Positions 30,280 to 38,681 of a stretch of DNA of 64,000 nucleotides are shown here, piece by piece. The translations under genes were made by a program, and so were the position numbers. Each line of letters begins with the position of its first letter. Position 1 is the stretch's first letter. The notes under the pieces were generated by a model, which was not told the origin of the DNA, ran no database searches, and saw only the letters and a program-made list of their open reading frames with translations. Source of the DNA: Mycolicibacterium neoaurum (GTDB taxonomy: Bacteria; Actinomycetota; Actinomycetes; Mycobacteriales; Mycobacteriaceae); NCBI RefSeq assembly GCF_036946495.1, contig NZ_JAQIIX010000002.1, forward strand, positions 2,108,001 to 2,172,000, read 5' to 3'.

Positions 30280-31749
30280 ATGAACGAACACTTCGACGTC
30301 GTGATCGTCGGTGCCGGCATCTCGGGCATCAGCACCGCCTGGCATCTGCAGGACCGCTGTCCGTCCAAGAGCTACGTCATCCTGGAGCGCCGGGAGAACA
30401 TCGGCGGTACCTGGGATCTGTTCAAGTACCCCGGTATCCGCTCCGACTCCGACATGTTCACCCTCGGATTCCGGTTCAAGCCGTGGACCTCGTCCCGGTC
30501 GATCGCCGATGGCGCGTCGATCTGGAACTACATCAACGAGGCCGCCGTCGAGAACGGCATCGACAAGCACATCCGCACCGGCCAGAGGGTCACGGCGGCG
30601 GACTGGTCCGACGCCGACAACCGGTGGACCGTGACCGTCGAGGCGGACGGTCAGGAGAAGCAGATCACCGCTTCGTTCCTCTCGGTCTGCAGTGGCTACT
30701 ACAACTACGACGAGGGCTACTCGCCGACCTTCGCCGGCGCCGAGGACTTTACGGGCAAGATCATCCACCCGCAGCACTGGCCGGAGGATCTTGACTACGC
30801 GGGCAAGAAGATCGTTGTGATCGGGTCCGGAGCGACCGCGGTGACCCTCATTCCGTCGCTGGTCGACGGGGGAGCCGGTCATGTCACCATGCTGCAGCGC
30901 TCGCCTACCTACATCGGGGCCCTGCCGCTGGAGGATCCGGTGGCGGCGCAGGCCAACAAGTATCTGCCGAAGAACATGGCGCACTTCGTGAATCGCTGGA
31001 AGGCGATCGGCTACGCCACCGGCCAGTACCAGATCGCTCGGCGGTTCCCGTCGGTGTTCAAGCGCGCGCTGCGCCAGATGGCCACCCGTCGACTGCCCAA
31101 GGATTTCGACTACGACAAGCACTTCAGCCCGCGCTACAACCCTTGGGACGAGCGAGTGTGTCTGGCCCCCAACGGTGATCTGTTCAAGACCATCCGCTCC
31201 GGTAAGGCCGACGTCGTCACCGACACCATCGAGCGCTTCGACGAGACCGGAATCCAGCTGACCTCCTGGCAGCATCTGGACGCCGATATCATCATCACCG
31301 CAACCGGTTTGAACATGCAGCTATTCGGCGGCGCCAAGCCCTTGCGCAACGGCGAGCCGATCGACCTGACCAAGTCGATGACCTACAAGGGTCTGATGCT
31401 CTCGGGTGTGCCCAACATGGCGATCACCTTCGGTTACACCAATGCCTCGTGGACACTGAAGGCGGATCTGGTGTCCGAGTTCATCTGCCGGGTACTGAAC
31501 TACATGGACGACAACGGATTCGACCGTGTCGAGCCCCAGCATCCCGGATCTGCGGTCAAGGAAGAGCCCTTCATGGACTTCACCCCGGGCTACTTCCGCC
31601 GGGCCATGGACTCGCTGCCCAAGTCGGGTTCGGAGGCGCCGTGGCGGCTCAAGCAGAATTACTTCATCGACCTGCGCACCATCCGGTACGGCAAGGTCGA
31701 CGAGGAATCGCTGCTGTTCACCAAGCACCGCGCGGCCGTCTCGGCCTGA
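30280..31749 (+). CDS. ethA: Baeyer-Villiger monooxygenase EthA
   Basis: 489 residues. It begins FDVVIVGAGISGIS (FAD site), has GGTWDLFKYPGIRSDSDMF, and carries the Baeyer-Villiger fingerprint FTGKIIHPQHWP (157-168), then a second dinucleotide site VVIGSGATAV. The match to M. tuberculosis EthA runs the whole length. It oxidises ketones to esters and activates thioamide prodrugs such as ethionamide. A strong hairpin follows the stop. Confidence 0.95.
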   Translation: MNEHFDVVIVGAGISGISTAWHLQDRCPSKSYVILERRENIGGTWDLFKYPGIRSDSDMFTLGFRFKPWTSSRSIADGASIWNYINEAAVENGIDKHIRTGQRVTAADWSDADNRWTVTVEADGQEKQITASFLSVCSGYYNYDEGYSPTFAGAEDFTGKIIHPQHWPEDLDYAGKKIVVIGSGATAVTLIPSLVDGGAGHVTMLQRSPTYIGALPLEDPVAAQANKYLPKNMAHFVNRWKAIGYATGQYQIARRFPSVFKRALRQMATRRLPKDFDYDKHFSPRYNPWDERVCLAPNGDLFKTIRSGKADVVTDTIERFDETGIQLTSWQHLDADIIITATGLNMQLFGGAKPLRNGEPIDLTKSMTYKGLMLSGVPNMAITFGYTNASWTLKADLVSEFICRVLNYMDDNGFDRVEPQHPGSAVKEEPFMDFTPGYFRRAMDSLPKSGSEAPWRLKQNYFIDLRTIRYGKVDEESLLFTKHRAAVSA

Positions 31750-31754
31750 CCCGT

Positions 31755-31809
31755 CAAGAGACGCAAAACTGCCGAAAAGCAACAGGAAACGGCAGTTTTG
31801 CGTCTCTTG
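31755..31809. terminator. Perfect 20-bp stem, bidirectional terminator of ethA and rraA
   Basis: Arms at 31755-31774 and 31790-31809 are exact reverse complements (CAAGAGACGCAAAACTGCCG on the left), with a 15-base loop. It lies between convergent ethA and rraA. The AAAAC/GTTTT block inside the stem is unusual for a plain terminator. Confidence 0.7.
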
Positions 31810-31823
31810 GCGTGAAGGGGTTG

Positions 31824-31875
31824 CGGCAACGGGGCCTATGCGTCGCCTCCGGCAACGGGGCTTACGCGTCGCCTC
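31824..31875. repeat. Two 26-bp tandem repeats at the rraA 3' end
   Basis: Units 31824-31849 and 31850-31875 begin CGGCAACGGGGC and end GCGTCGCCTC, and differ at two positions. The second unit contains the rraA stop codon and its last residues, so the first looks like a local duplication just beyond the gene. Confidence 0.6.
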
Positions 31876-32350
31876 CGGCGACGACCACAATCCCGTCCTC
31901 GTCGCTATAGGCGATCTCGCCGGGAACGAACGTCACACCACCGAAGCTGACTTCGATATCGCGTTCTCCGGCACCGGTTTTCGTTCCCTTGCGCGGATTG
32001 GTGCCCAACGCCTTGATGCCCACGTCGATGGTGCGCAGCGTCGCTGCGTCCCGCACCGCACCGTGCACGATCACTCCGGCCCAGCCGTTCTCGGCCGCGA
32101 GCCCGGCGATGATATCGCCGACCAGCGCGGTGTGCAGCGAACCGTTACCGTCGACGACCAGGACCCCGCCGTCGCCAGGGGTCGACAGGATCGACTTCAA
32201 CAGCGCGTTGTCCTGGAAGCACCGCACGGTGGTGATCGGACCGGCGAACGCGGCGCGTGCACCGTAATTGCGCATCTGAAGATCACAGCTGCGGACGTCG
32301 GGGTAGATCTCGTCGACCAGATCGGCCGTGGCGCGGGGCTGGACAGTCAT
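31862..32350 (-). CDS. rraA: RraA-like protein (RNase E regulator / aldolase superfamily)
   Basis: 162 residues. It has GVLVVDGNGSLHTALVGDIIAGLAAENGWAGVIVHGAVRD, the RraA active-site-like cleft, and ends SDEDGIVVVAGGDA. Members bind RNase E, or act as 4-hydroxy-4-methyl-2-oxoglutarate aldolases when metal residues are present; the old name menG is not supported. It follows the MerR gene with an ATGA overlap and matches Rv3853 by position. Confidence 0.9.
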   Translation of the reverse strand: MTVQPRATADLVDEIYPDVRSCDLQMRNYGARAAFAGPITTVRCFQDNALLKSILSTPGDGGVLVVDGNGSLHTALVGDIIAGLAAENGWAGVIVHGAVRDAATLRTIDVGIKALGTNPRKGTKTGAGERDIEVSFGGVTFVPGEIAYSDEDGIVVVAGGDA

Positions 32351-33102
32351 TCCATGATGCTAGCGATGACGATGTCGTGCACGAACTGCGCCAGCCCCGG
32401 TTCCACATCGTCGTAGTACGCGGTGAATCGGGAATCGGCGAGATACATCTCGACCAGGTTCCGGTGCATCTGCCCGCCGCAGTCATAGAAGCGTTCGATC
32501 GAGGCACGGTGCCGGGCGGCCAACGCGTCGGCCTCCGTTGATCCCGCGGTGACACCGGACCGCTTGGCCGCGGCCAGATCCGCCAGTAGGGCGTCACCCT
32601 CGGCCTTGATGTCGATCCAGTCCTGCTTGCTCAGCTGGGCGACGCGTCGCCGGGACTGCTTCCACTCATCGGTATCACCCCAGCGCTGCTCGGCCTCGAC
32701 GGCGTAATCAGTGCCGAAAGCGGTGGTACCGAAAATCTCGACCTGTTCCTGGGCGGTCAACCGGATGCCTGAGCGGTGCGCGTCCATGAGTTCCTCCACT
32801 GCCTTGATGGTGCGCTGCAGACCCTCGGCACGCTCCAGTAACAGCGCGTGCTGGCGGTGCAGCAGAGACAGCTCGTCGGCCTCGGGGTCGTCGAGCAGGA
32901 CACGGATCTCGTCGAGCGGCAGCCCGGCCTCGCGGTACACGAGCACCAGGTGCAACCGCTCCACGTCGGCATCGGTGTAACCGCGGTATCCAGCCGCGGT
33001 CCGCACACTGGGCACCACCAGGCCGATGTGGTCGTAATGGTGCAGTGCGCGTACCGAGACGCCGGTGAGCGCGGCGACGCTGCCGACGGTCCGTTCGTCC
33101 AT
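32347..33102 (-). CDS. MerR family regulator with TipAS drug-binding domain
   Basis: 251 residues. The N-terminal MerR HTH reads TVGSVAALTGVSVRALHHYDHIGLV and AAGYRGYTDADVERL. A dimer helix follows, then a TipAS domain from about residue 120 (FGTTAFGTDYAVEAEQRWGDTDEW, IERFYDCGGQMHRNLVEMYLAD, FTAYYDDVEPGLAQFVHDIV). TipAL-type proteins sense thiopeptides and other drugs. It is coupled to rraA and is an insertion relative to the recalled M. tuberculosis order. Confidence 0.9.
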   Translation of the reverse strand: MDERTVGSVAALTGVSVRALHHYDHIGLVVPSVRTAAGYRGYTDADVERLHLVLVYREAGLPLDEIRVLLDDPEADELSLLHRQHALLLERAEGLQRTIKAVEELMDAHRSGIRLTAQEQVEIFGTTAFGTDYAVEAEQRWGDTDEWKQSRRRVAQLSKQDWIDIKAEGDALLADLAAAKRSGVTAGSTEADALAARHRASIERFYDCGGQMHRNLVEMYLADSRFTAYYDDVEPGLAQFVHDIVIASIME

Positions 33103-33147
33103 GACCTCGACTATGAGGCCTCACGCCACGTCAGGGTCAAGAGCGGA

Positions 33148-33642
33148 TCAGGAAGGGTTGTCTCCGCGGCGGGACAGGATGACAACGATGACGGCGAGCA
33201 ATCCGACGGCGACGGCCACGGCCAGCGGCAACCGGGATTGATCGGGTCCGACTGCAGGTGCGACCACAGGGCCGGGCGAGGCGGCCGCAATGGTCGACTT
33301 GGCCTGGGCGGCAACTTCTTTGGCAGCTTCCTTGGCGATCGCCGTCGGAGCTGCGGGCGCTTCGGACTCTGGGTCGGGCGTGACCGGCGGTGTCTTCTTG
33401 GCCGGCGGGGCCTTCTTCACGGGCGCGGCTTTCGTCGCCGGGGCCGCCTTTTTCGCAGGCACGGCCTTTTTGGCGGGGGCCTTCTTGGCGGGCGCAGCTT
33501 TCTTGGCCGGCGCGGCCTTCTTCGCGGGAGCCTTCTTCACCGGCTCGGCCTTTTCGGCCGGCGCCGACTCGGCGGGCCCGTCCGCGGGCAGACCCGATTC
33601 AGCCGGGTCCTTCTGCTCGGGAAGGTCCTGCTCGTCGGCCAT
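33148..33642 (-). CDS. hns: Hns-like nucleoid protein with Lys/Ala/Pro repeats and C-terminal membrane segment
   Basis: 164 residues from ATG 33642. After an acidic start, residues 32-82 are a run of PAKKA-type repeats like the histone H1 tail. A Pro/Ala linker follows and one hydrophobic segment near the end (LPLAVAVAVGLLAVIVVIL, about 137-155), then RRGDNPS. This is the architecture of M. tuberculosis Rv3852, so it may tether DNA to the membrane. The downstream MerR-rraA pair is on the same strand. Confidence 0.88.
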   Translation of the reverse strand: MADEQDLPEQKDPAESGLPADGPAESAPAEKAEPVKKAPAKKAAPAKKAAPAKKAPAKKAVPAKKAAPATKAAPVKKAPPAKKTPPVTPDPESEAPAAPTAIAKEAAKEVAAQAKSTIAAASPGPVVAPAVGPDQSRLPLAVAVAVGLLAVIVVILSRRGDNPS

Positions 33643-33702
33643 GTCTGTTACTCCTCTGCAGGAAGTTGTCGGAATTCCCATCATGCCAGTTCGCGGATTC
33701 GG

Positions 33703-34629
33703 CTAACCCGTGACCGCCAGCGCGGCGGCCAATGTCAGCGCCACCGCCATGAGCGCCAGCTCGATGCCCGAGCGCCGACTGGAGACCTCGGCGCTCACCC
33801 GGTGCCCGCGCGCCGACGGCACCCATGAGCGCCGGTTCTGCCAGGCCAGCACCATCAACGCGGCTGTGACCGCCACCTTGGCCAGTAGCAGTCGCCCGTA
33901 CCCCGTCATCACCAATGCCGATGGCGAATCCAGTGGAATCGCCACCGCCGCACTCGCGATGCCTCCCGCGATCAGGACCAGCACACACCACAGCGACAAC
34001 ATGGAGAACCGCGGCAACAGGCGCGCCCACTGTCCGCGATGGCGAATGGTCAGCAGCATCGCAGCCAGCAACCCACACCACACGGCCGCCGCCAGCACGT
34101 GCAGGGTCACGGCCACGCCGCCGAGCGGGCTTTCGGAGAGGTGACCGGACAGCGTGCGTGCGGCAAGGCCCACCGCGGCAACGCCGGTGATCGTCGCCGA
34201 TGCCGCGGCACCGCGCGCCGCGATCGCCGCGGCACCGACGGCGATGGCACACAGCACCGTGATCAGGTCGGCGCGCCCGGCCACGGTCGCCGTCGCATAC
34301 TGCACCGTCGTGCCGACCGCGAGATCGCCGATGCCCACCGCGGCAGTGGCAGCGGCCGCGGTGACCAACCGCACGAGTTCGGCGGCCAGCCACAACCACG
34401 CGGCCATGCCCAGCGCGGGCGATCTGCGCGTCGCCAGCTCGGGCCGGTAACGCGCCGTGTCCAGATACGGCAGTACGGCCAAGCCCAGCACCACCACCGC
34501 CGAACCATCGGCCAACATGCGAGTCGACGCGATCGTCAAGGACAACTGGGGACGCGCCAGCGCCCAGGCCAGCACCAGACCCGCGGTCGCTACCAGGACG
34601 CCCAGCCCGGCGCGCCGCAAATCGCTCAC
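33703..34629 (-). CDS. copD: CopD-like copper resistance membrane protein
   Basis: 308 residues from GTG 34629, overlapping the copC stop as GTGA. It has about eight hydrophobic segments and a CopD domain with TVQYATAT, ARTLSGHLSESPLGGVAVTLHVLAAAVWCG and MTGYGRLLLAKVAVTAALMVLAWQNRR. Conserved His in SGH and LHV fit copper handling across the inner membrane. Works with CopC. Confidence 0.85.
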   Translation of the reverse strand: MSDLRRAGLGVLVATAGLVLAWALARPQLSLTIASTRMLADGSAVVVLGLAVLPYLDTARYRPELATRRSPALGMAAWLWLAAELVRLVTAAAATAAVGIGDLAVGTTVQYATATVAGRADLITVLCAIAVGAAAIAARGAAASATITGVAAVGLAARTLSGHLSESPLGGVAVTLHVLAAAVWCGLLAAMLLTIRHRGQWARLLPRFSMLSLWCVLVLIAGGIASAAVAIPLDSPSALVMTGYGRLLLAKVAVTAALMVLAWQNRRSWVPSARGHRVSAEVSSRRSGIELALMAVALTLAAALAVTG

Positions 34630-35141
34630 GGACGTCGGCGTCGGCTCCACCACACCCCGGCGCCGACGAGCACCACCGCGCCGGCGACGAAGGGCCACAC
34701 AGGCAGGCCGCGCTCGCCCGCCGGCTCGGCGGGGGCAGGCGGGTCTACGGGCGGTCCGGGAGTCGCGGTGCGAGCGACGGTGAGCTCGAACGACCAGGAT
34801 CCGCTGATGACATGCCCGTCGGCCGACGTCACCCGGTAATTGGCGGTGTAGGTGCCTGCCGGCCCGAGCGGTCGCAGGTCGACCTCGGCCACCGGCCCGA
34901 CAATGCGAGGATCCCCGGTCGACCACAGGTTGCCGTCCGGACCGACGACCGTCATAGCCGCGAACGCACTCTGCAGATCCTCGCTGAACGTCGCACGGAC
35001 CGTGCTCGGAGCCTCCGCAAGCTGCGCATCGGCCGGCGGATCGGACGACACCAGCGCGGCGTGCGCCGACGCGACACCCGCGCCGCTGGAACCGAGGACC
35101 GCGAGCAGCGCCGCGACCACGGCGGCAAGAAGTCGGATCAC
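34626..35141 (-). CDS. copC: CopC-domain periplasmic copper-binding protein with membrane anchor
   Basis: 171 residues. The signal peptide ends VASA before His27, so the mature protein begins HAALVSSDPPA with the N-terminal copper-ligand His of CopC. The second half of the domain has VTSADGHVISGSWSFEL. A Pro linker and one C-terminal membrane segment (PFVAGAVVLVGAGVWW, about 149-164) anchor it outside. It overlaps both the DUF6474 gene and copD by four bases. Confidence 0.9.
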   Translation of the reverse strand: MIRLLAAVVAALLAVLGSSGAGVASAHAALVSSDPPADAQLAEAPSTVRATFSEDLQSAFAAMTVVGPDGNLWSTGDPRIVGPVAEVDLRPLGPAGTYTANYRVTSADGHVISGSWSFELTVARTATPGPPVDPPAPAEPAGERGLPVWPFVAGAVVLVGAGVWWSRRRRP

Positions 35142-35794
35142 GGCAGACCGAGCCGGGCCAGGATATCGGCGTCGATACCGTCGAGCTGGTCACCGATGGC
35201 CGCATGCGCCGAACGGCGGCGCGCCGACGGCATGTTCTCCGCGGCGGTCACGGCCGCCGCGAGATCGGTGAGGCGATCGTTGATCGCGGAGACGAATGCG
35301 CGGGTCTCGGCATCCTTGGGGTTCTTCTCGGCGACTCGGCGTACGGCCTGTTCGGCACCGGTGATGCGCGCCGACAGTGCGGCCCCGTGGCCGGAGAACT
35401 GGCCCACCTGACTCAGCGGGACACCCAGCTGATCCGCACGCCGTTGATCGAGCAGACCGCGCACCGCGATCGCGCCCCGATACGCCAGGGGCACCAGCAC
35501 CGGAGCCAGCAGGCGCGACACTGTCAGCGCACGGCGGATCTTGGCCGGTGAGAGCAGCTTGCCCTCACGAACCGCCTTGAGTTGGGTTTCAGCCACCTTC
35601 AGGGCGGCCCGGTCGCTGTCATGTTGGGCCTTGAGCTGCGCCTTGACCGCACGGGTCGCGGCCTTGCGGTCGGCCTTGATGCGCCGGGCGTCATTTTTGG
35701 CCGCCAGCTTGGCCTCGAGCTTGGCTTTCGCCTTGATCGCCTTGGCTTCGGCACGCCGTGTCGCCCGGCTCTTGCGTCGCTTGAACAGGGCCAT
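35138..35794 (-). CDS. DUF6474 family protein (Rv3850-like)
   Basis: 218 residues. The first 80 residues are extremely Lys/Arg/Ala-rich (FKRRKSRATRRAEAKAIKAKAKLEAKLAAK) and likely form a basic coiled coil. The middle has LSPAKIRRALTVSRLLAPVLVPLAYRGAIAVRGLLDQRRADQLG, which may touch the membrane. The size matches Rv3850 (218 residues). Function unknown; a nucleic-acid or membrane-surface role is possible. First gene of the copC-copD operon. Confidence 0.85.
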   Translation of the reverse strand: MALFKRRKSRATRRAEAKAIKAKAKLEAKLAAKNDARRIKADRKAATRAVKAQLKAQHDSDRAALKVAETQLKAVREGKLLSPAKIRRALTVSRLLAPVLVPLAYRGAIAVRGLLDQRRADQLGVPLSQVGQFSGHGAALSARITGAEQAVRRVAEKNPKDAETRAFVSAINDRLTDLAAAVTAAENMPSARRRSAHAAIGDQLDGIDADILARLGLP

Positions 35795-36147
35795 CGGCGG
35801 CGCCTCCCGGTCATAATCGTCGATGTGTCATGCGGTCGGCACAGCACATGCCTACGTCGCGGCCAACCCTATCGCTCTTACCATGCCTCGCATTTCGCTG
35901 CCCCGGGGACCTGGCCGGGGGGCTGCGTCAGCAAACACGTCTGGCGCGATGTGCGAGAATTGCCGGAAGGGCTGCCGATCTGCCTACCGAGGTGCAAGGG
36001 ATGGTGACGACGTGGATTCGGAGCCACGCCAGCAAATTCGGCGATACCGAGGACTCGGCGGGCCGCCCGGGTGGCTCGCGAGTTGAGCGTTTCTCTCCCG
36101 TTCAGCGAACGTCAGCGCCATAGTGGAATGGTCGGAAAGGAGCCCCC
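35795..36147. other. 353-bp divergent intergenic region
   Basis: Lies between the DUF6474 gene and the ImmA/IrrE gene. It must hold both promoters. A plus-strand frame at 35830-36123 is open but has no ribosome site and low-quality codons, so it is not called. An AAAGGAG ribosome site precedes ATG 36148. Confidence 0.5.
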
Positions 36148-36639
36148 ATGCCTGCGAGCCGTCGCGTGACCCGTGCGGTGAGTTCTGTTCTCGATCTGGC
36201 CCCGCGCCGGGGTGAGGTCACACTGCCACGGCTGGTCGAGGCGGTCGCCGAGGACCAGGGCCGCCCGATCCAGATCAAGATGGCCGATCTCCCTGCCGGA
36301 GTGTGCGGTCAATGGCGTCAGTACGCCGACCATGACGTGTTCCTGATCCAGAAGGGGTTGCCGGCCTGGGACCGGACGCTGGCCCACGAACTGGGACACC
36401 TCGTCCTCGGGCATGCCGGTACGCCGGTCGTCGAGGCCGCCCTGGAGGTCACCGAGCTCGCAGGTTCGGATCTCATCGGCTACATGCTGAATCAGCGCAC
36501 CGGCTGCATGGGACCGGCGGGCGAGGAGGCCGAGCAGGAGGCCGAGGATTTCGCCGCGTTGCTGATCTACCGGCTGGGCCGATTGCCCTCGGATCGATCA
36601 TCGATCGTGCAGGTGCGGCTCGGGGAGGCGTTTGGTTGA
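36148..36639 (+). CDS. ImmA/IrrE family metallo-endopeptidase
   Basis: 163 residues. It contains the zinc motif H80-ELG-H84 within WDRTLAHELGHLVLGHAG, and an acidic C-terminal stretch EEAEQEAEDFAALLIYRL with the probable third ligand. Proteins of this family cleave HTH repressors to switch on mobile elements or stress genes. It overlaps the following membrane protein gene by four bases and sits next to the HTH regulator EspR. Not part of the recalled M. tuberculosis order. Confidence 0.88.
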   Translation: MPASRRVTRAVSSVLDLAPRRGEVTLPRLVEAVAEDQGRPIQIKMADLPAGVCGQWRQYADHDVFLIQKGLPAWDRTLAHELGHLVLGHAGTPVVEAALEVTELAGSDLIGYMLNQRTGCMGPAGEEAEQEAEDFAALLIYRLGRLPSDRSSIVQVRLGEAFG

Positions 36640-37781
36640 CGGTCTGGGTGATCGCCGGTCTGCTCGGATTGGCCACCGGCCTACGAATCGGCTGGGCGTT
36701 GGTGAACAAGCAATCCCTGGTGAGTACCGCGATGATCCTCGCGCTGGGGAGTCTGGGCATCGTCGCAGCCCTCAACTGGCAGCCGCTGACCCTGCTCATC
36801 GACACCGCGCTGCGCTGGCCGAATGTGTCGGTGGCGCTGAGTCAGGTGGCTTTGATCGCGTGTGCGGCGGGCAGCTGCGTGATGATCACCACCGTGGCCT
36901 CCGATCGCACGCCGGCCACGATCCGCCGGATCGCCATCGGGCAATACGCCTTCGCCGCCGGGATCGCCGTGGTGACCTTGGTCGGGTTCTTCCGCAGGGG
37001 GAAGGAAGCCGAGATGGCCCCCGAGGAGTACCTGCGCCACCACCTCGCCCCGGGCGGTTCGTCGGCCTGGCTGTTACCGATGCTCTACGTCCTGCTGGCG
37101 TTGACGCTGGTCGCCTGGGCGGGGGTTCGCCACTCCAATCGCACCCGACGCGGGCGGGCGCTGTTCGTCTTCAGCATGGGCATGGTGCTCATCGTGCTGG
37201 CGAGCGCCTTCTTCCTGCTTCGCGCCCTCGGGACCACCGATGCGCTCGGCGTCGGAGCGGCCGCCACGCTGCTGGGCTGCGCGATGGCCGTCGTCGGCGG
37301 CGGTGCGCTGCTACCCAGCGTCGAGGACTGGTTCGGTGCGCGCCGTGAGATGCGGGTGATCGCGCCGCTGCTGGCCGAACTCAACGAACGTCACCCCGAC
37401 GTCGGGATCGGCGTGCGACCACGCGGACCCTTGTTGTTCAGGGTGGCCGAGCAGATGTCGCTCATCTCGGATTCGCTCTACCTGGAGGCGATCGCTGCCG
37501 AGAGTGAGCATCGACGGACCACCTCCGGGGGTGGCAAGTCCGATACCGAGCAGACGCTCAATATTGCCGATATCGCCGACCTGGACTCGCCGCCGGTACC
37601 GGCCGAGGAACAGGCTCGCGGCATCGCCAGGTGGATCTACGACGGCCGCGATGGCGTCACCGCCGAGACGCACGCCTCGTTCCCCGGCGTGAACTGGCTG
37701 CGGCAGCCCACGACATTCTCCGACCGGGAATGGATCCTGGCGATCGCCGAGCAGTATCGAGAGCTGGTCGAACACCGCTGA
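36636..37781 (+). CDS. Multi-pass membrane protein, MAB_1171c-type
   Basis: 381 residues from TTG 36636, which overlaps the protease stop (TTGA). The first 230 residues have about seven hydrophobic segments (starting TVWVIAGLLGLATGLRIGW). The last 140 are soluble: REMRVIAPLLAELNERHPDVGIG and SLYLEAIAAESEHR. This layout is the MAB_1171c putative transporter family, often found coupled to an ImmA/IrrE-like gene in actinobacteria. Role unknown; the pair may be a sensor-protease unit. Confidence 0.75.
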   Translation: MTVWVIAGLLGLATGLRIGWALVNKQSLVSTAMILALGSLGIVAALNWQPLTLLIDTALRWPNVSVALSQVALIACAAGSCVMITTVASDRTPATIRRIAIGQYAFAAGIAVVTLVGFFRRGKEAEMAPEEYLRHHLAPGGSSAWLLPMLYVLLALTLVAWAGVRHSNRTRRGRALFVFSMGMVLIVLASAFFLLRALGTTDALGVGAAATLLGCAMAVVGGGALLPSVEDWFGARREMRVIAPLLAELNERHPDVGIGVRPRGPLLFRVAEQMSLISDSLYLEAIAAESEHRRTTSGGGKSDTEQTLNIADIADLDSPPVPAEEQARGIARWIYDGRDGVTAETHASFPGVNWLRQPTTFSDREWILAIAEQYRELVEHR

Positions 37782-37786
37782 ACGCA

Positions 37787-37824
37787 CGAACGGTGCCGCG
37801 CGCTCATGCGCTCGGCACCGTTCG
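37787..37824. terminator. Bidirectional hairpin between the membrane gene and espR
   Basis: CGAACGGTGCCG 37787-37798 pairs exactly with CGGCACCGTTCG 37813-37824 around a 14-base loop, midway between convergent stops at 37781 and 37846. Confidence 0.65.
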
Positions 37825-37845
37825 GGTGGTGATCCGTGGAGGGAT

Positions 37846-38244
37846 TCAGCCGTCGAGGTTCTCCCGGCGACGCAGCTCGTCGACCTTCTGCGCGAGATCC
37901 TGCTGCGACTCCGGCGAGAGGCCGACGGTGCGTGCGGCGATGCGGCGCACGCCCTCGTCGCGCATGTTGGCCAGCCAGGTCAGCTCCTTGTCGAGCTTCT
38001 CGTAGTACTCGTCGTCGGTGAAGTAGGCGGGCTTGATGCGGAAGAAGTTGGCCAGGGCGGTCATCGTGGTGGCCGACGGGTTGGTCCGGTTGCCCGAACG
38101 CAGCTGGGAGAGGTACGGAGCGGACATCGTGACGCCCTCGGCCTTCAGCGCGCCGATCACCTCGGCAGACGTATGAGGTCCCCGGCCCGGAGGGTAAACC
38201 GTATCGAACAGGCGGTTCAATCGGGCGGCGAACGTCTTGCTCAT
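37846..38244 (-). CDS. espR: Nucleoid-associated regulator EspR
   Basis: 132 residues, full length. It is very close to M. tuberculosis EspR: FAARLNRLFDTVYPPGRGPHTSAEV, an XRE-type HTH around PYLSQLRSGNRTNPSATTMTALANFF, and the C-terminal dimer domain ending DELRRRENLDG. EspR binds many sites and activates espACD. Here an espACD-like operon lies about 11 kb away. Its own upstream region contains TTTGC[TC][GA] sites. Confidence 0.96.
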   Translation of the reverse strand: MSKTFAARLNRLFDTVYPPGRGPHTSAEVIGALKAEGVTMSAPYLSQLRSGNRTNPSATTMTALANFFRIKPAYFTDDEYYEKLDKELTWLANMRDEGVRRIAARTVGLSPESQQDLAQKVDELRRRENLDG

Positions 38245-38681
38245 CTAACTTTCCTCCACATGGCGTACGAGCGAAGTGCACGTGCTTCGTATTTGCTGAT
38301 CATCGTAGCGAGAGTTAACGCCACAACCAAGTGCAAACCACTGAAAAGTAACACTACCCCCAGTTTGGGCGTCGAGCGAGGGCATGTAGTGCACGTCAAC
38401 GCTCTGATCATCGAGCGGTCGTCAAAGCTGGCGAAGAAAATAATGACGCGGGCGTTGTTTTGCCGGGAACAACTGATCTTGACATGTTGTCACACTGACC
38501 CCAGAGCTGATCGCCTGTGCTCACGCGTCACACAGCAAAGTTGATTAAGCACTTTGCTATGGCGGCGGGCGAAGTCCAGGACAGGTAAACACCCGCCACC
38601 TGGAGAGGTGCAACAGAATTGCTGGCCGCAGGGGGGCCGTTCCGGCCGATTTGCGGCCGAACCGTTATCGACGCGGGCGGC
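38245..38681. promoter_or_regulatory. espR upstream region with EspR-type half-sites
   Basis: 437 bp without a gene. EspR-type TTTGC[TC][GA] matches occur at 38292-38298 (plus), 38533-38539 (minus) and 38553-38559 (plus). The last two sit in an exact inverted repeat AGCAAAG 38534-38540 / CTTTGCT 38552-38558 with an 11-base spacer. The stretch is more AT-rich than its surroundings. Confidence 0.5.

Noticed and set aside
35830..36123. Possible 97-residue gene before the ImmA/IrrE gene
   Set aside because: No ribosome site, Arg/Ser-rich shadow-like sequence and no recognisable homology.
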